From: Gemmatimonadota bacterium
GTDB taxonomy: Bacteria > Gemmatimonadota > Gemmatimonadetes > Longimicrobiales > Gaopeijiaceae
DNA length: 64,000 nt
NCBI GenBank assembly: GCA_016873995.1
Contig: VGVR01000001.1
Span: 62,001 to 126,000 of the forward strand
Direction of reading: 5' to 3'
Both the position numbers and the translations under genes were made by a program. Positions within the stretch are counted from its first letter, which is position 1. Each line of letters begins with the position of its first letter. Below the pieces are notes generated by a model. It was not told the DNA's origin. It did not search any database and saw only the letters and a program-made list of their open reading frames with translations. Positions 45,242-55,342 of this stretch are shown here, in pieces.

Positions 45242-46570
45242 ATGCATCACCGCCTCAGAATCGCGTACGCGCTCGCCCTCTTGCTGCCGCTCGCGCCCAG
45301 TGCGGCGAGCGCGCAGGTCATCCCGACCGACGTCGTCGACCGCATCATCGCGGTCGTGGGTGACTCCGTCGTCCTGCAGACCCAGGTGATGGAGGAGATC
45401 CAGCGTCTCCAGCTCGCCGACCCGGAAACCCCGCGCCAGACCGATCCCGACTTCGAGGCCTTCTTCCGCGACGTGCTGGATACGTGGGTGGACCGCCTCG
45501 TCGTGCTCCAGGCGGCGGCGCAGGACTCCCTCATCGAGCCCGACGAGCCAGCCATCGACCGGCAGATCTCCGAACGCATCGACGGGCTGGCGCTCCAGTT
45601 CGGTGGCATGCCCGCGCTCCAGATTGCGCTGCAGGCCGAAGGGTGGACGCTGGGCGAGTATCGTGAGTTCCTGCGCCAGGACGCGCGCCAGCTCCAGATC
45701 TTCCAGCTGTACTTCCAGCGTCGCCAGCAGGGCGCGCGCCCGGTCGAGGTCACGGAGGAGGACCTGGTCGAGCGGTTTCAGGCAGCGAGCACGCAACTCG
45801 AGCAACGCCCTCGACTCCTGACGTTCCGTCAGGTAGTGGTCAGGCCGACCGCGAGCGACAGCGCCAAGGCGCAGGCGCGCGCCGAAGCCGAGGTGCTCTT
45901 GGAGCGCGTCATCGGCGGCGAGGATTTCGTCACGCTCGCGCGCGAGAACTCCGACGACGTGGGCACGGCTCCCCTTGGGGGCGACCTCGGCTGGTTCCGG
46001 CGCGGCCAGATGGTGGAGGAGTTCGAAGACGCCGCCTTCGGACTCCCCCCCGGCTCCGTCAGCCGGGTGGTCGAGTCGGTCTTTGGGTTCCACATCATCA
46101 AGGTCGAGCGCGTGCGGGGGCGGAGCGAGGTCCAAGCTCGCCACATCTTGAAGATGGCCGCGGTGACGCCAGCCGACGTCGATCGCGCTCGCGCCCTCGC
46201 GCTCGACGTGTCACGCCGGGCACAGGCCGGCGAGTCCATGGTCGCGCTCTACGACGAGTTCTCGGATCCCGTAGCGCCCGACTCCATCACGATCGCGTTC
46301 GATCGCCTGACCGACTTGCCTCCAGCTTATGGAGCGCTGACCAATGTGCGCGGCAACGAGGTGGTGGGTCCATTCGAGTACCAGGGCACGTCCGGCGACG
46401 CGGGCGACTTGCGGTTCGCGGTCGTGAAAGTGCTGCAGGTCCGCGAGGGGGGCGCGTACACCCTCGAGGACCTGCGCACCCAGATCGCTGCCCAGATCCA
46501 GCAGGAGCGACAGCGCGAGCGGATCATGGAAGAGCTCAGGGCGCGCACCTTCATCGAGCTCCGGATGTAG
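45242..46570 (+). CDS. surA: SurA-like periplasmic chaperone/isomerase
   Basis: A 442-residue exported chaperone with signal peptide ending ASAAQ or ASAQ near residue 21. The SurA N-terminal domain follows (DVVDRIIAVVGDSVVLQTQV). The first parvulin domain (about 185-290) is complete, with LGGDLGWFRRGQMVEEFEDA and FGFHIIKVERV. The second is shortened (ARHILKMAAVTPADV and onwards). It guides unfolded outer-membrane proteins to the BAM complex. It sits 39 bases after the PpiC lipoprotein gene. The last base of its stop is the first of pdxA, a common surA-pdxA order in Gram-negative bacteria. Confidence 0.93.
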   Translation: MHHRLRIAYALALLLPLAPSAASAQVIPTDVVDRIIAVVGDSVVLQTQVMEEIQRLQLADPETPRQTDPDFEAFFRDVLDTWVDRLVVLQAAAQDSLIEPDEPAIDRQISERIDGLALQFGGMPALQIALQAEGWTLGEYREFLRQDARQLQIFQLYFQRRQQGARPVEVTEEDLVERFQAASTQLEQRPRLLTFRQVVVRPTASDSAKAQARAEAEVLLERVIGGEDFVTLARENSDDVGTAPLGGDLGWFRRGQMVEEFEDAAFGLPPGSVSRVVESVFGFHIIKVERVRGRSEVQARHILKMAAVTPADVDRARALALDVSRRAQAGESMVALYDEFSDPVAPDSITIAFDRLTDLPPAYGALTNVRGNEVVGPFEYQGTSGDAGDLRFAVVKVLQVREGGAYTLEDLRTQIAAQIQQERQRERIMEELRARTFIELRM

Positions 46571-47520
46571 TGTTCCGACCCCGTATCGCGGTCACGCTCG
46601 GTGATCCGCGGGGGATCGGCCCCGAGGTCGCGCAACGCGCGCTCACACGCCTGGCCGAGCACGCCGGGGACGCCGATTTCGAGGTGGTGCTCCCCGACGG
46701 GTCGACGCTCTCTGCGCAGGCGGCCCCGAAGATCGACGTGTACGCGCGCTCGCTTTCCGACGAGGCGGCGGGGGCCGACGCGGCTCGGTCCATCGAGCGA
46801 GCGGTGGCGGGGGCGCTGAAGGGGTACTACCACGGCGTCGTCACCGCCCCCCTCCACAAACCTTCCCTGCAGGCCGCCGGCTGGGACGTCCCCGGCCAAA
46901 CCGAGATGCTCGCTCGACTCACGGCCTCGAGTCCCGTGGGCATGCTCATGTGCGCCGAGAGCACCAAGCTCGGCGCGCCGCTCCGCGTGCTCCTCGCGAC
47001 CACGCACTTGGCGCTGCGCGACGTGCCGGGCGCGGTGACGGGAGCACGGGTGGTGGAGCAAGGCGCGCTGCTGCACCAGTCGCTCCGGCGCGACTGGCGG
47101 ATGGCGGCGCCGCGCCTCGCGCTGTGCGCGCTCAACCCCCACGCCTCCGACGGTGGGCTCTTCGGCGACGAGGAGGCGCGCGTGCTCGAGCCCGCGGTGG
47201 CGCGACTCCAAGCGGGTGGGGTGCGCGTCGACGGGCCCGTGCCCGCGGACACTGTCTTCGCGCGTGCTCTGGCCGGCGAATTCGACGCCGTCATCGCCCC
47301 CTACCACGACGTGGGCATGGCAGCGTTCAAGACCGTGTCGTTCGGCTCCGGGGTGAACGTCACGCTCGGGCTCCCGTTCGTGCGTACCTCGCCCGATCAC
47401 GGCACCGCGTTCGACATCGCCGGCACGGGGCGCGCAGACGCATCGTCGATGGTGGAAGCGCTCACCCTCGCCGCGCGTCTTGCGCACGCGCGCTTTGACA
47501 CGGGTTCGGGCCGTGTCTAA
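46570..47520 (+). CDS. pdxA: 4-hydroxythreonine-4-phosphate dehydrogenase
   Basis: NAD-dependent oxidative decarboxylase of the DXP-dependent pyridoxal-phosphate pathway. It is 316 residues, slightly shorter than E. coli PdxA. Family blocks: VTLGDPRGIGPEV at the N-terminus, VTAPLHKPSLQAAG, LCALNPHASDGGLFGDEE with metal histidine, APYHDVGMAAFKT, and RTSPDHGTAFDIAG. The GTG start overlaps the surA stop by one base. Some PdxA2 paralogues act on other hydroxyacids. The conserved surA-pdxA order supports true PdxA. No pdxJ is present in the window. Confidence 0.93.
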   Translation: MFRPRIAVTLGDPRGIGPEVAQRALTRLAEHAGDADFEVVLPDGSTLSAQAAPKIDVYARSLSDEAAGADAARSIERAVAGALKGYYHGVVTAPLHKPSLQAAGWDVPGQTEMLARLTASSPVGMLMCAESTKLGAPLRVLLATTHLALRDVPGAVTGARVVEQGALLHQSLRRDWRMAAPRLALCALNPHASDGGLFGDEEARVLEPAVARLQAGGVRVDGPVPADTVFARALAGEFDAVIAPYHDVGMAAFKTVSFGSGVNVTLGLPFVRTSPDHGTAFDIAGTGRADASSMVEALTLAARLAHARFDTGSGRV

Positions 47521-47568
47521 GGTTTCCTTCCGGAGCAGGGTTGTGCCCCCCTCGAGGCGCCCGATCCG

Positions 47569-48240
47569 GTGATCAAGCTGACCAACGTATCGAAGGAGTA
47601 TCCCAAGCGCGGCTATGCGCTGCGGGATGTCTCCTTCCACCTCAAGAAGGGTCAGTTCGCCTTCTTCACCGGCCACTCGGGCTCCGGAAAGACGACCACC
47701 ATGCGCCTCGTGCACATGGCGGAGAAGCCCACTCAGGGCGAGGTGCGCGTCACCGGCTACTCGTCAGAGAGCGTCACCGAGCGCGGCCTCTGGCAGGTGC
47801 GCCGACGCGTCGGTTACGTCTTCCAGGACTTCCGACTCCTCCCTGGCCGGACCGCGCTCGAGAACGTGGCCTTCGTGCTCGAGGTCACAGGGACGCCGCG
47901 GAAGGCGATCGTACCAATCGCGCAGCGACTGCTCGCGCAAGTGGGGCTGGCGCCCAAGGCGGGCGCGTTCGTGAACGAGCTCTCGGGTGGAGAGCAGCAG
48001 CGGGTCTCCATCGCGCGTGCCCTCGCCAACGATCCGTTCGTCCTACTCGCCGACGAGCCCACCGGCAACCTGGATGAGCGGGCCACCCGCGGCATCTTGG
48101 ACCTCTTTTGGGACATCAACGCCAAGGGGATGGCGGTGCTCATGGCCACGCACGACCTGGAGCTCATCAAGCGGTACCCTCACGCGCGCGTGTTCGAGCT
48201 GGATCAGGGCCGGCTCGTCTACGACTCGGCGCCGGACTAG
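47569..48240 (+). CDS. ftsE: Cell-division ABC ATPase FtsE
   Basis: Cytoplasmic ATPase of the FtsEX complex, which couples septal-ring constriction to activation of peptidoglycan hydrolases through EnvC. The 223 residues have Walker A GHSGSGKTTTMR, Q-loop YVFQDFRLLPGRT, signature LSGGEQQRVSIARAL, Walker B VLLADEPTGNLD and the H-loop MATHD. The closeness to FtsE rather than LolD rests on the adjacent ftsX and the N-terminal YPKRGYALRDVSFHL. GTG start 47569 lies 11 bases after GAGG. ftsX begins three bases after the stop. Confidence 0.94.
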   Translation: MIKLTNVSKEYPKRGYALRDVSFHLKKGQFAFFTGHSGSGKTTTMRLVHMAEKPTQGEVRVTGYSSESVTERGLWQVRRRVGYVFQDFRLLPGRTALENVAFVLEVTGTPRKAIVPIAQRLLAQVGLAPKAGAFVNELSGGEQQRVSIARALANDPFVLLADEPTGNLDERATRGILDLFWDINAKGMAVLMATHDLELIKRYPHARVFELDQGRLVYDSAPD

Positions 48241-48243
48241 CCC

Positions 48244-49098
48244 GTGTACGCCCTCCGCGAAGCCCTCGCCGCCTTCCGACGCGCGCCCGTCCTCACCGGC
48301 CTCTCCTCGGCCATGGTCGGGCTCGCGCTCTACGTCGTCGGGCTCTTCGGGCTGGCCACGTACAACCTCCGCCTGGCGCTGACGTCGGTCGAGGAGCGCG
48401 TCGAGATCGCGGTCTACCTGCGAGACGATGCCCGGCAGAGCGAGATCGACTTGGCCCTCACGGAGCTCGCCGGCATCCCCGAGGTACGCTCGGTCAGCTT
48501 CATCTCCAAGCGGGACGCGCTGGAACGCGCCCGCGCCGACCTGCCGGACTTCGGGGAGCTGTGGGGGGACCTCGAGGTGAACCCCCTCCCGCAGTCGTTG
48601 GAGGTCGAGCTGCGCCCGGGATCGCGTGACCCCGAAGTGGTCGAGCGTGTGTCCCAGGCCGCGGCGGCGTATGCGTTCGTGGAGGACGTCCGCTACGGAC
48701 AGGACTGGGTCGACAAACTCTTCACGCTCCGGCGGATCGGCGCGGCCACGACCGCGGTGCTCGGATCCGCGTTCGCGGTGGTCGCGGCGCTCATCATCGG
48801 GACCGCCCTCCGCATCGCGATCTTCGCCCGCCGGGACGAGATCTACGTCATGCGCCTCGTGGGCGCGAAAGGCTCGTTCATCCGACGGCCGTTCTTGGTC
48901 GAGGGCGCGATCGCAGGCCTCCTCGGCGGCCTGCTCGCCTGGGCGCTGACGTACGCGACCTACCGCGGCGTGTATACCTACCTGTTCGAGGTGGCATGGC
49001 TCCCGGGTGAATGGATCGGGCTGGGTCTGCTCGCGGGCGGCTTCTTCGGCGCCATGTCGAGCGCGCTCGCCATCCGCCGCCACCTGCGTGAGGTCTAG
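48244..49098 (+). CDS. ftsX: Cell-division permease-like protein FtsX
   Basis: Polytopic membrane partner of FtsE, 284 residues. Four hydrophobic segments are visible: near 22-42, 165-190, 215-240 and 250-270. The extracytoplasmic loop between the first two (about 45-155) carries the FtsX domain motifs RVEIAVYLRDDA, VRSVSFISKRDALERAR and NPLPQSLEVELRPG. The FtsX motif RRDEIYVMRLVGAKGSFIRRPF precedes the third helix. The periplasmic loop is the surface that binds EnvC-type activators; such a gene follows four bases after the stop. The start is GTG. Confidence 0.94.
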   Translation: MYALREALAAFRRAPVLTGLSSAMVGLALYVVGLFGLATYNLRLALTSVEERVEIAVYLRDDARQSEIDLALTELAGIPEVRSVSFISKRDALERARADLPDFGELWGDLEVNPLPQSLEVELRPGSRDPEVVERVSQAAAAYAFVEDVRYGQDWVDKLFTLRRIGAATTAVLGSAFAVVAALIIGTALRIAIFARRDEIYVMRLVGAKGSFIRRPFLVEGAIAGLLGGLLAWALTYATYRGVYTYLFEVAWLPGEWIGLGLLAGGFFGAMSSALAIRRHLREV

Positions 49099-49102
49099 GA
49101 CC

Positions 49103-50320
49103 GTGCGTCGCAACGCTTCGGTCATCGCGCTCGTGGGAGGCCTCGCGCTCCTGCTTCCGATGGCGGTGCGCGCACAGCAGCCGACCGACTTGCGTGCCGA
49201 GATCCTGGAGAGCCAGCGCCGCCTCGAGCAGATCCGTGCGGAGCGCGCACGGCTCGAGGCGGAGATCGGCGACGTGCGCAACCGTGTGCGTGACGCTGCG
49301 AGCGAGCTCGCCAACGTCGAGCGCCGTCTGTCGGCGAGCACCGCCGTGCTCGCCGAGGTGCAGTTCCAATCGGAAGCGACCGCCTCCGAGATCGCGACGA
49401 CCACGCGCGACCTCATCTACTCGCAGGACCGCCTGGCCGAGAGCCGAGCCGTCCTGGATCGACGGCTCCGCGACATCTACAAGATGGGCCCGCTCCACAC
49501 CGTGCAGGTGCTGCTCGGCGCGAGCTCGTTCGCGGACCTCCTCAACCGCTATCGCTACCTCCAGCAGATCGCGGCGTCTGACCGCCAGCTGGTGGAGCGC
49601 GTCGAAGCCCTGCAAGGACGCCTCGCCAGCCAGAACGCCGACCTCCGGGAGCGCATGGCTCAGCTGGGGCTGCTCCGTCAGGACCGCGTCTCCGAGGTAG
49701 CCCAGCTGCGCGCCGTCGAAGGCGAGCGCGAGGGCGCGCTCCGAGACTTCCGCTCACGCGAGCAGCGCGCTGCCTCGCGCATCGAGGAGCTCGAGGGCGA
49801 CGAAACGCGCATGACCTCGCTCATCGACGAGTTGGAGGAACGGCGCCGTGCCATGGAGGCGGCTCGGGCCCGGGCGGGGGGGTCCACGTTGGCCGCCGCC
49901 GATGCCGGCACGCTCGACTGGCCGATCACGGGTCGCGTCATCTACCGCTTCGGCCGGGAGTCTCGTCCCAATGGCGTGGTGCTCCGCTGGAACGGGCTCG
50001 GGATCGCGGCCCCGACGGGCACGCCGGTCCGTGCGGTGAGGGCCGGAAGGGTCGCGCTGGCAGGACCCTTCGAGGGATACGGCCCGACGGTGGTTCTGAG
50101 TCACGGCGACGGCTTCTACACGCTCTACCTCTACCTCGAGGACATCGGCGTGGTCGAAGGACGGGACGTGGAGGCAGGCCAGGTGGTCGGCACCGTCGGC
50201 GGGTCGCAGACGCCCGAAGGCCCGCACCTCGAGTTCCAGATCCGCGCGCCGCTCCAGGGGAGCTCACCGCAAGCACAAGATCCCCTCCAGTGGCTCCGGC
50301 CGCTGCCGGCCACGCGTTGA
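49103..50320 (+). CDS. envC: EnvC-like murein-hydrolase activator (degenerate LytM)
   Basis: A 405-residue exported protein with signal peptide ending AVRAQ (about residue 24). A long coiled coil (about 25-265, heptad-rich with many Arg and Glu) precedes a C-terminal LytM/M23 domain from about 285. Zinc ligands expected in M23 enzymes are replaced: [12 protein letters not shown] lacks the histidine and aspartate, LYLYLED replaces the usual LYAHL, and PHLEFQI replaces HLHFEI. Loss of the metal site is characteristic of EnvC, which activates amidases instead of cutting. Position right after ftsEX makes this role very likely. Start GTG 49103. Confidence 0.9.
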   Translation: MRRNASVIALVGGLALLLPMAVRAQQPTDLRAEILESQRRLEQIRAERARLEAEIGDVRNRVRDAASELANVERRLSASTAVLAEVQFQSEATASEIATTTRDLIYSQDRLAESRAVLDRRLRDIYKMGPLHTVQVLLGASSFADLLNRYRYLQQIAASDRQLVERVEALQGRLASQNADLRERMAQLGLLRQDRVSEVAQLRAVEGEREGALRDFRSREQRAASRIEELEGDETRMTSLIDELEERRRAMEAARARAGGSTLAAADAGTLDWPITGRVIYRFGRESRPNGVVLRWNGLGIAAPTGTPVRAVRAGRVALAGPFEGYGPTVVLSHGDGFYTLYLYLEDIGVVEGRDVEAGQVVGTVGGSQTPEGPHLEFQIRAPLQGSSPQAQDPLQWLRPLPATR

Positions 50321-51477
50321 GCTTGCACGCGCTGCGCGGTCACGAAGGAGCCCGTGCGGCGCTCGCGCGCGCGTATGCTCGTGGTGTGCTTCCCTCCGCG
50401 CTGCTCTTCCACGGCCCGCGCGGCGTAGGCAAGCAGCGGCTGGCGCTTTGGCTCGCACAGCTACTGGTGTGCGAGCTCCCCGGCGAAGGGCCCTGCGGCT
50501 CGTGCCCCGCGTGCAAGATGGCCGCGTCGCTCGAGCACCCCGACGTGCACTGGTACTTCCCCCTCCCCCGCCCCAAGAGCGTGGCCGGCGATCGCCTGGT
50601 CGACGCACTGGAAGAGGCACGCCTCGAGGAGCTCGCCGCCATTCGCGAGCAGCCTCGCCGCGCGAGCCACACCGACGAGGTGCGCGGCCTCTACGTCGGG
50701 ACGGTGCGGAGCATCCGCCAGAAGGCCTACAAGCGTCCGGTGATGGCCCCCGGCCAGGTTTTCATCATCGGCGACGCCGATGCCCTCGTGCCCCAGGAAG
50801 CGAGCCCGGAGGCAGCCAACGCGCTGCTCAAGGTGCTCGAGGAGCCGCCCGGCAACTGCCGCTTCATCCTAACCACGAGCGAGGCGGGCCACCTGCCGCC
50901 CACGATCCCGTCACGGACGGTGCCGCTCCACCTCGCCCCGCTCTCCGAGCCGGAGGTCGCCGCTTTCCTGCGCGACGAAGCCGGTGCGGGCGCGAAGGAA
51001 GCCGACTGGGCAGCGGGGCTCAGCCAGGGATCGATCGGCAGGGCGCTCGGATTTCTGCCCGAGGGGGGCGAGCCCGGTCCGTTGGAGAAGCTCAGGCGGC
51101 AAGCCTTCGAGATCGTCGCGGCGACGGATGGCCCGCGGGCCTCGACCGGACACGTGCTCGCGCTCGGCTTTCCGCCGGCAGGCGCGCGCACGCTCGTCGA
51201 GCTGTTCGGCTTCGTGGAGGAGTGGCTCCGCGACCTGGCCGCGATCGCGAGCGGAGCCCGCGAGACCGTCATCCACCGCGACGCGCTCGCCGAGCTCGAC
51301 CGCTTGGCGGCGAAGGGCGATCTCGTGCCCTACCGGGTCGCGACGGCGTTCAGCCAAGTGGAGCGTGCCCGCGAGCTGGCGGTGGCGAACGTGAACCCCC
51401 AACTCGTGGTCGGCAGCCTGGTGCGGGAGCTCCGGCACTCGCTGGCACAACTGCCCTCAGCGGAGGTGCCCGCGTGA
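50317..51477 (+). CDS. holB: DNA polymerase III delta-prime subunit
   Basis: Clamp-loader subunit of about 386 residues. The AAA+ fold shows [20 protein letters not shown], in which the lysine is followed by Gln instead of Ser/Thr. That fits delta-prime, which does not hydrolyse ATP, better than DnaX. A zinc module with [15 protein letters not shown] follows. [20 protein letters not shown] contains the LLKxLEEPP hallmark, and sensor text [18 protein letters not shown] is present. The TTG start at 50317 overlaps the envC stop as TTGA; a GTG at 50290 is the alternative. moaC starts within its own stop. Confidence 0.9.
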   Translation: MSLHALRGHEGARAALARAYARGVLPSALLFHGPRGVGKQRLALWLAQLLVCELPGEGPCGSCPACKMAASLEHPDVHWYFPLPRPKSVAGDRLVDALEEARLEELAAIREQPRRASHTDEVRGLYVGTVRSIRQKAYKRPVMAPGQVFIIGDADALVPQEASPEAANALLKVLEEPPGNCRFILTTSEAGHLPPTIPSRTVPLHLAPLSEPEVAAFLRDEAGAGAKEADWAAGLSQGSIGRALGFLPEGGEPGPLEKLRRQAFEIVAATDGPRASTGHVLALGFPPAGARTLVELFGFVEEWLRDLAAIASGARETVIHRDALAELDRLAAKGDLVPYRVATAFSQVERARELAVANVNPQLVVGSLVRELRHSLAQLPSAEVPA

Positions 51478-51956
51478 GCCCACGCAAGCGACTGACCCAC
51501 GTCGACGCGAAGGGGAAGCCGAGCATGGTCGACGTCACCACCAAGGACGCCACGGCGCGGCGCGCGCTGGCCGAAGGCCAGATCGTCATGGCTCGCGAAA
51601 CCCTGCGCCTGATCGTGGAGGGCAAGACGCCCAAAGGGAACGTCCTGCAGGTGGCCGAGCTGGCGGGCGTCATGGCCGGCAAGAAGACGGCCGACCTCAT
51701 TCCGCTCTGTCACGCCCTCCCGGGTACCACCGTGCAGGTCTCTCTCGAGGCCGACGAGAAGCTCCCCGGCGTCAGGGCGCGTGCCGAGGCGCGCGTCACC
51801 GACCGCACCGGGGTCGAGATGGAGGCGCTCACGGCGGTGTCCGTGGCGCTGCTGACCGTCTACGACATGGCGAAGGCCGTCGACCGCGGCATGCGGATCG
51901 AGGGCGTGCGCCTGCTCGAGAAGGAAGGGGGGCGGTCGGGGAAGTGGCGGGCCTGA
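51474..51956 (+). CDS. moaC: Cyclic pyranopterin monophosphate synthase
   Basis: Molybdenum-cofactor enzyme that converts the MoaA product into cyclic pyranopterin monophosphate. The 160 residues show [37 protein letters not shown] and the catalytic region [20 protein letters not shown] then [16 protein letters not shown] ribosome site (51462-51468) lies inside the end of holB, and the GTG start overlaps the holB stop as GTGA. No other mo- genes are in the window, so it is split from the rest of the pathway. The presence of MoaC implies molybdoenzymes elsewhere in the genome. Confidence 0.96.
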   Translation: MSPRKRLTHVDAKGKPSMVDVTTKDATARRALAEGQIVMARETLRLIVEGKTPKGNVLQVAELAGVMAGKKTADLIPLCHALPGTTVQVSLEADEKLPGVRARAEARVTDRTGVEMEALTAVSVALLTVYDMAKAVDRGMRIEGVRLLEKEGGRSGKWRA

Positions 51957-51983
51957 GGACCGCCGGTCACTTCAACCACCGAT

Positions 51984-52005
51984 GCGGCCGGCTTCAGCCG
52001 CCCGC
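51984..52005. terminator. Hairpin between convergent moaC and mltD-like genes
   Basis: GCGG-C-CGGC and GCCG-C-CCGC pair around a TTCA tetraloop (51984-52005), with one C-C mismatch. It covers the stop of the minus-strand gene (51994-51996) and lies 27 bases after the moaC stop. No T-run is present. It may terminate both messages. Confidence 0.35.
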
Positions 52006-53220
52006 GACCGAGTTCCGCACGCTCGGCGCCACCGGCACCGTGAGCAGGGCGCCGATGCGCAGCGCCTGAGGACGAACGCCCGGGTTCGCGGCCTGGAGGT
52101 CGGCTACGCGGACCCCATACTGGAGCGCGATGTGCGAGAGCGTCTCGCCGCGCACCACGCGGTGCTCGACGAACGTGACGCGCTCGGCGGGCGGAACCAG
52201 CGCGTACGCCGCGGCGAACGCGTCACCCCTCCCCTCGGGCACCCGGATGGGAGTCTCCCGCCCTCGCGGCGTGATCCCCCGCACGAACTGCGGGTTGAGC
52301 CGCTCGATCTCCGCCTGGGGTACCTCCGCCGCACGCGCGATCACGTCGAGTGTGGTCGCGTCGGGCACGCTCACCTCGTCGTAGCGGAACGGAGCGTGCG
52401 GCGCCGCCTCGTGCCCATGGGCCTCCGGGTTCGCCGCCACGATCGCAGCGCCGAACAGCTTCGGCAGGAACTCCCGCGTCTCGGGCGGGAAATGGCGTCG
52501 TAGCGCCCAGAAGAGGCTGTCGGACGGAGGCTGGTTCGGCGCGTAGCGCGCGAGCACGCGGCGCATCCGGTTCGGGCCACCGTTGTACGCGGCGAGCACC
52601 GTGAACCAGGACCCGAACTCTTCGTGCATCGACGACAAGAACGTGATCGCCGCTTCCGTCGACTTCTCGGGGTCGCGCCGCTCGTCGAGCAGGGGCGTGA
52701 CCTCCATGCCGAGCCCGCCGGCCGTCGCGGCCATGAACTGCCACATGCCGACGGCGCGCGCCCTGCTCGCGGCCCGCGGGTTGTATCCGCTCTCTATGAA
52801 CGGCAGGTACCTGAGCGAAGGCGGGAGCCCGGCGTCCGCCAGGGCCGAATCGACCATCGCTCCGAAGCTCCCCATCCGCCCGAGGAAGTCCGGCACCGCG
52901 GTCGCGGCGGTCTCCTGCCAGTACCCGACCCACCTCTCGACCGCGTCGCGGAACGCCGCGTCGTTCATGACGTCGGTCGCGAGCAGCTCGTCGATCTCCA
53001 CCACGACAGGCGCGTGCTCCACCGGCTCGAGCTCGAGCACCCGCTCCCACCCCGTCAGGACGGCGGTGGCGTCGAACGGGAGTCGGCTGGACGGATCCGG
53101 CGCCTGAACCGAGGCAGCGGCTGGTGCGGATACCGAGGCCGCGGGAGGAGCCGAGACGCACGCGCCCCCGGCGAGCGCCGCCATCAGAGCGCAGCACGTG
53201 CGTCGGTGGGTTGATGCCAC
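51994..53220 (-). CDS. Membrane-bound lytic transglycosylase with LysM (MltD-like)
   Basis: A 408-residue peptidoglycan-cleaving lipoprotein. The lipobox is AGGAC (Cys21), followed by an Ala/Pro/Ser linker. The SLT domain (about 125-260) holds the catalytic glutamate E143 in LPFIESGYNPRAASRARAVG, then MWQFM, and AAYNGGPNRMRR. Two LysM-like regions follow: a diverged one (VPDATTLDVIARAAEV) and a clear C-terminal LysM (RVVRGETLSHIALQYGV). GTG start at 53220. It lies 36 bases after guaB on the same strand. Typical of MltD in arrangement, though cysteine position and spacing are its own. Confidence 0.9.
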   Translation of the reverse strand: MASTHRRTCCALMAALAGGACVSAPPAASVSAPAAASVQAPDPSSRLPFDATAVLTGWERVLELEPVEHAPVVVEIDELLATDVMNDAAFRDAVERWVGYWQETAATAVPDFLGRMGSFGAMVDSALADAGLPPSLRYLPFIESGYNPRAASRARAVGMWQFMAATAGGLGMEVTPLLDERRDPEKSTEAAITFLSSMHEEFGSWFTVLAAYNGGPNRMRRVLARYAPNQPPSDSLFWALRRHFPPETREFLPKLFGAAIVAANPEAHGHEAAPHAPFRYDEVSVPDATTLDVIARAAEVPQAEIERLNPQFVRGITPRGRETPIRVPEGRGDAFAAAYALVPPAERVTFVEHRVVRGETLSHIALQYGVRVADLQAANPGVRPQALRIGALLTVPVAPSVRNSVAGG

Positions 53221-53256
53221 GTTCGTCGCTCCGTCAGAACGTCGCCGACGGCCCGC

Positions 53257-54729
53257 CTACATGCGGTAGTTCGGCGCTTCCCGCGTGATGGTCACGTCGT
53301 GCGGATGGGACTCCCGAAGTCCACCGCTCGTTACACGGATGAACTTGGTCCGGGTCCTCAGATCTCCGACCGTGGCACATCCGCAGTACCCCATTCCGCT
53401 CCTGAGCCCGCCCACCAGCTGGAAGATCGTGTCGGACACGGGCCCCCTGTACGGTACACGCGCCTCGATGCCCTCGGGAACGAGCTTGTTCTTGGCCAGC
53501 TCGCCCTCCTGGAAGTAGCGGTCGGCAGACCCCTCCTCCATGGCCGACAGCGAGCCCATACCGCGCACGGTCTTGAAGCGCCTCCCCTCCAGCAGGAAGC
53601 TCTCCCCGGGAGCCTCGTCGGTCCCCGCGAGCATCGACCCCATCATCACGCTGTGCGCACCGGCCGCGAGCGCCTTCACCAGGTCGCCCGAGTAACGGAT
53701 ACCGCCGTCGGCGATCACGGGCACCTCGCCCTTGACGCCTTCCGCGGCGTCCATGACGGCGGTCAGCTGGGGGAGGCCCACGCCGGTCACGACGCGCGTG
53801 GTGCAGATCGATCCGGGACCGACCCCGACCTTCACGGCGTCCACCCCGCGCTCCCAGAGCGCAGCCGCGCCCTCCTTGGTGCCCACGTTGCCGCCGATGA
53901 GCTGCACGTCCGGGAAGCGGTCGCGAACGCGGGCGACGGCTTCGAGCACGCCCTCCGAGTGACCGTGGGCCGTATCGACGACGATCACGTCGACTCCAGC
54001 GTTTACCAGCAGCGCCGCCCGCTCGAGGTCGCCGCGCGAAGCGCCGATCGCCGCGCCTACGCGCAGGCGTCCATGCTCGTCCTTGCACGCGTTCGGATAG
54101 TTCCGGCGCTTGAAGATGTCCTTCACCGTGATGAGGCCTTTCAGCCTCCCCTTGGCATCCACCACCGGGAGCTTCTCGATGCGATGGCGATGCAGGATCG
54201 CCTGCGCCTCGTCGAGCGTCGTGCCCACGGGAGCGGTGACGAGGTCCGCCGACGTCATTACGTCCGAGATCGGCCGCGAGAGGTCGGTCTCGAACTGCAG
54301 ATCGCGGTTCGTCACGATCCCGACCAGACGGTCGCCCTCCTCGACGATCGGCACACCGCTGATCGAGAAGCGCGCCATCAGATCGTGCGCGTCACGGAGC
54401 GAAGCATCCCGTCCGAGCGTGATCGGGTTCAGGATCATCCCGCTTTCGGAGCGTTTGACGCGGTCGACCTCTCCCGCTTGCGCCTCAGGCGCGAGGTTCT
54501 TGTGGATGATGCCCATCCCGCCTTCGCGAGCGATCTGGATCGCCATGGCGGACTCGGTGACCGTATCCATGGCGGCGGACAGGAGCGGGATGCGGAGCTC
54601 GATGCTACGGGTGAGAAGCGTCGAGACGTCCGTGTCCTTCGGGTGGACGAGCGAGTGCCCAGGAACCAGCAGCACGTCGTCGAACGTGAGCGCTTCTTTG
54701 ACGATCCGGGAGTCGGATGAGGGCGGCAT
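53257..54729 (-). CDS. guaB: IMP dehydrogenase
   Basis: Oxidises IMP to XMP with NAD, the committed step to GMP. The 490 residues show [15 protein letters not shown], a tandem CBS insert (about 95-210), and the active-site loop [18 protein letters not shown] with catalytic cysteine. The IMP-binding [11 protein letters not shown] and [14 protein letters not shown], and the mobile flap in [10 protein letters not shown], are also present. ATG 54729 is chosen; GTG 54750 would add seven residues and neither has a good ribosome site. It is flanked on the same strand by a DUF2281-like gene upstream and the MltD-like gene downstream. Confidence 0.97.
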   Translation of the reverse strand: MPPSSDSRIVKEALTFDDVLLVPGHSLVHPKDTDVSTLLTRSIELRIPLLSAAMDTVTESAMAIQIAREGGMGIIHKNLAPEAQAGEVDRVKRSESGMILNPITLGRDASLRDAHDLMARFSISGVPIVEEGDRLVGIVTNRDLQFETDLSRPISDVMTSADLVTAPVGTTLDEAQAILHRHRIEKLPVVDAKGRLKGLITVKDIFKRRNYPNACKDEHGRLRVGAAIGASRGDLERAALLVNAGVDVIVVDTAHGHSEGVLEAVARVRDRFPDVQLIGGNVGTKEGAAALWERGVDAVKVGVGPGSICTTRVVTGVGLPQLTAVMDAAEGVKGEVPVIADGGIRYSGDLVKALAAGAHSVMMGSMLAGTDEAPGESFLLEGRRFKTVRGMGSLSAMEEGSADRYFQEGELAKNKLVPEGIEARVPYRGPVSDTIFQLVGGLRSGMGYCGCATVGDLRTRTKFIRVTSGGLRESHPHDVTITREAPNYRM

Positions 54730-54785
54730 GGGGGAGGATAGAGCGCCCACTTGGGGGCGTCAACGTCCCGCCCAGCGTGCTTCCG

Positions 54786-55280
54786 TTACGTGCCGCGCGT
54801 CCCCTCTGGGCCGAGACCGCGTTGGTCCGCGCTGCGCTCGTCGGTACGGCGCACATCCGGAGGGCGCTGCTCGGCTCGACGTGCGCCTACGCGCGGCACG
54901 TCGGCGCTCGGCGCACGCCGCGCCTTGGTCGGGTCCGCCTCGATGCGCTCGGTCGTGGGCTCCGTACCACCCTCGGTCGGCTCGAGCGCTTGGCCCAGGT
55001 CGGCCAGGATCTGCTTGCCCGCTGACGACACGCCGGACAGCACCCGATCGGCCGCCGAGATCAGCTGGAACGCTTCGCGAATCGTAGTCGGGCTCACGGC
55101 ACGCTTGCGGAGCTTGTCCTCGAGGCCCTCCGCGAACTTCTGCAGGCCGGACGCCTCGACCGAAGCGACTGCGGCGTACTTGGACTCCAGGAACTCGATG
55201 TAGTCGAGGACCTGATAGATCTGCTCGTCGGGCAGACTATCGATCTTGCGCAGCAAGCGCTGGCGGAGCACGTCGTGCAT
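54786..55280 (-). CDS. DUF2281-like small protein with basic tail
   Basis: A 164-residue cytosolic protein. The N-terminus RQRLLRKIDSLPDEQIYQVL followed by DYIEFLESKY resembles DUF2281-type helical domains often found in small regulatory or toxin-antitoxin proteins. A helical middle (residues 40-100) is followed by an Arg/Glu/Pro-rich low-complexity tail from about 105 to the end. ATG 55280. It is 56 bases upstream of guaB on the same strand. There is no toxin partner beside it, so the family resemblance should not be read as an antitoxin function. Confidence 0.6.
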   Translation of the reverse strand: MHDVLRQRLLRKIDSLPDEQIYQVLDYIEFLESKYAAVASVEASGLQKFAEGLEDKLRKRAVSPTTIREAFQLISAADRVLSGVSSAGKQILADLGQALEPTEGGTEPTTERIEADPTKARRAPSADVPRVGARRAEQRPPDVRRTDERSADQRGLGPEGTRGT

Positions 55281-55342
55281 GATCCAAGCTAGCCGCCCGC
55301 CTGACCTTGGCCAGCCTGCCGAATCCCGGTAACCTCCTCAAC

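Noticed and set aside
54786-55280. Antitoxin of a toxin-antitoxin pair
   Set aside because: N-terminal resemblance to DUF2281 only; no toxin gene adjoins it and it precedes guaB.
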